Below the pieces are notes generated by a model. That model did no database searches, was not told the DNA's origin, and saw only the letters and a program-made list of their open reading frames with translations. This document shows, piece by piece, positions 5,835 through 6,941 of a stretch of DNA of 6,941 nucleotides; positions within the stretch are counted from its first letter, which is position 1, and each line of letters starts with the position of its first letter. The stretch is from Candidatus Atribacteria bacterium 1244-E10-H5-B2 (GTDB lineage: Bacteria; Atribacterota; JS1; SB-45; 34-128). Location: positions 1 to 6,941 of the forward strand of contig NMQN01000424.1 of the NCBI GenBank assembly GCA_003575245.1, written 5' to 3'. The translations under genes and the position numbers were made by a program.

Positions 5835-6941
5835 TTCATATCACCCCTTACATCGGTAATCTCACCATAGAGGGAAGAAATAGCAACGGTTGCCGGACTG
5901 GCCAGGTAAATTTCTGCCTCTTTACACCCCATTCTTCCCTTAAAATTTCTATTAGCAGTACTCAAACAAACCTCTCCCGGAGCCAAAGCCCCTTCATGAG
6001 CACCCAAACAGGGACCGCATCCCGGATTCATTATTACCGCACCACTTTTAACCAATTCCTGAAGGATTCCTAATTCCATCGCCTGGGCAAAGATCTCCAT
6101 CGAGGCAGGAAAGACTAAAAGTCTAACTCCGTTAGAAATCTTTTTACCACGAAGAATTTTACTGGTAACTTTTAAATCTTCTAACCTTCCATTAGTACAG
6201 GTTCCAATTAATGCCTGATTAATCTTAGTCCCTGCCACTTTTGATACAGGTTTTACATTATCTACCGTATGAGGGCAGGCAATTTGAGGCTCTAACTTAC
6301 TTATATCGTAATCGATAATCTTCTCAAAGTTTGCATCAGTATCTGATTTTATTATTTCGTATTTTTTATTGATTCTTACAGTAAGCCACTGAATAGTTTT
6401 TTCATCCGGTTCTATATAGCCAATCTTAGCTCCCATTTCCACTGCCATATTACATAAAGTCATCCTGCCCCCAATATCCATTTCTCTAATTACTTTTCCG
6501 CTAAATTCCACCGCTTTATACAATGCTCCATCTGCACCTAAATCTCCAATAATATGGAGAATAATATCCTTGGGATATATCCCCGAGGGAATTTCACCTT
6601 TAGTATTTATCTTGATGGTCTCTGGCACTCTAAGCCATATTTCATCTGTAGCCCAAATGGAAGCAACTTCACTCCTGCCGATACCGGCTGAAAAAGCTCC
6701 AAATGCTCCATAAGTTGTAGTATGTGAGTCGGCTCCCAATACAAGAGTTCCGGGGATAATGTGTCCTTTTTCCGGAAGAACCTGATGACAGACTCCGATA
6801 TTAATATCATAAAAATTTTCAATTTTCTGTTCCCGGATAAATTCTCTTATCTCTTTATGATTGGTAGCATATTTTTCTGTTGCTGCTGGGACACAATGAT
6901 CCAAGGGAATTACTATCTTCTCCGGATGTAGTAATGTCACA
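5831..6941 (-). CDS. Large iron-sulfur subunit of 3-isopropylmalate dehydratase/homoaconitase-type hydro-lyase (5' end beyond window)
   Basis: 369 codons are visible. Full-length relatives have about 420 residues, and the first visible segment (LLHPEKIVIPLDHCVPA) matches an internal stretch near residue 50, so the GTG at 6940 is not the true start. The protein binds a [4Fe-4S] cluster and isomerises a hydroxyacid through an unsaturated intermediate. Counting from the GTG, landmarks are DH (14-15), LGADSHTTTYGAFG (68-81), the cluster cysteines Cys248 (GTCTNGR), Cys308 and Cys311 (PGCGPCLG), and STANRNFKGRMG (327-338). The CGPC and NRNFKGRMG forms are those of the archaeal-type LeuC/HacA/dimethylmaleate hydratase clade rather than the longer E. 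coli LeuC. It overlaps the small subunit by four bases, and both lead into the ICDH-like gene. Confidence 0.93.
   Translation of the reverse strand, partial: VTLLHPEKIVIPLDHCVPAATEKYATNHKEIREFIREQKIENFYDINIGVCHQVLPEKGHIIPGTLVLGADSHTTTYGAFGAFSAGIGRSEVASIWATDEIWLRVPETIKINTKGEIPSGIYPKDIILHIIGDLGADGALYKAVEFSGKVIREMDIGGRMTLCNMAVEMGAKIGYIEPDEKTIQWLTVRINKKYEIIKSDTDANFEKIIDYDISKLEPQIACPHTVDNVKPVSKVAGTKINQALIGTCTNGRLEDLKVTSKILRGKKISNGVRLLVFPASMEIFAQAMELGILQELVKSGAVIMNPGCGPCLGAHEGALAPGEVCLSTANRNFKGRMGCKEAEIYLASPATVAISSLYGEITDVRGDMK

Noticed and set aside
5351..5870. Open frames at 5351-5587 (minus) and 5625-5870 (plus)
   Set aside because: They are out-of-frame shadows of the hydratase small subunit and of the end of the large subunit.
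6607..6822. 71-codon minus-strand open frame
   Set aside because: It is in another frame inside the large-subunit gene, whose own frame carries the conserved ADSHTTTYGAFG region.
6938..6940. GTG as start codon of the large subunit
   Set aside because: The following residues match an internal segment about 50 residues into relatives, so the true start is outside the window.

Overview
The window comes from a low-GC bacterium. Every supported gene is on the minus strand, so transcription runs from the high-coordinate end to the low end. Purine-rich Shine-Dalgarno sites (AAGGAGG type), short operon spacings and a lysine riboswitch (L-box) fit a Clostridia-like Firmicute or another anaerobic low-GC lineage such as Thermotogota or Atribacterota. 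The sequence alone does not fix the taxon. I see no mobile element, CRISPR array, tRNA or rRNA.

Layout in transcription order. (1) 6941-4198 is a tight three-gene unit: the large subunit (5' end cut off by the window) and small subunit of an aconitase-superfamily hydro-lyase of the isopropylmalate dehydratase/homoaconitase type, overlapping by ATGA, then two bases later an isocitrate/isopropylmalate/homoisocitrate dehydrogenase-family protein. (2) 4197-3928 is a 270-base AT-rich spacer with short degenerate repeats and no gene. (3) 3927-1390 holds an MmgE/PrpD-family protein and, 27 bases on, a saccharopine/lysine dehydrogenase-like protein. (4) 1389-934 is a 456-base non-coding stretch containing a lysine riboswitch with an intrinsic terminator and a strong candidate antiterminator. 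(5) 933-1 is a second saccharopine dehydrogenase-like gene, controlled by that riboswitch and running off the window.

Together the genes encode chain-isomerisation and oxidative-decarboxylation chemistry on a tricarboxylic hydroxyacid (hydratase plus ICDH-like enzyme), a PrpD-type dehydratase, and two dehydrogenases of the saccharopine/lysine family, one under lysine control. This set resembles the alpha-aminoadipate route (homocitrate, homoaconitate, homoisocitrate, 2-oxoadipate, saccharopine, lysine) run in either direction, but that is inference. Specificity positions in the hydratase small subunit and in the ICDH-like enzyme match none of the textbook members, so the real substrates are unknown. 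The most interesting points are the riboswitch in front of a saccharopine dehydrogenase-like gene, and the wiring of its expression platform, which fits lysine-induced (ON) control at least as well as the usual repression.
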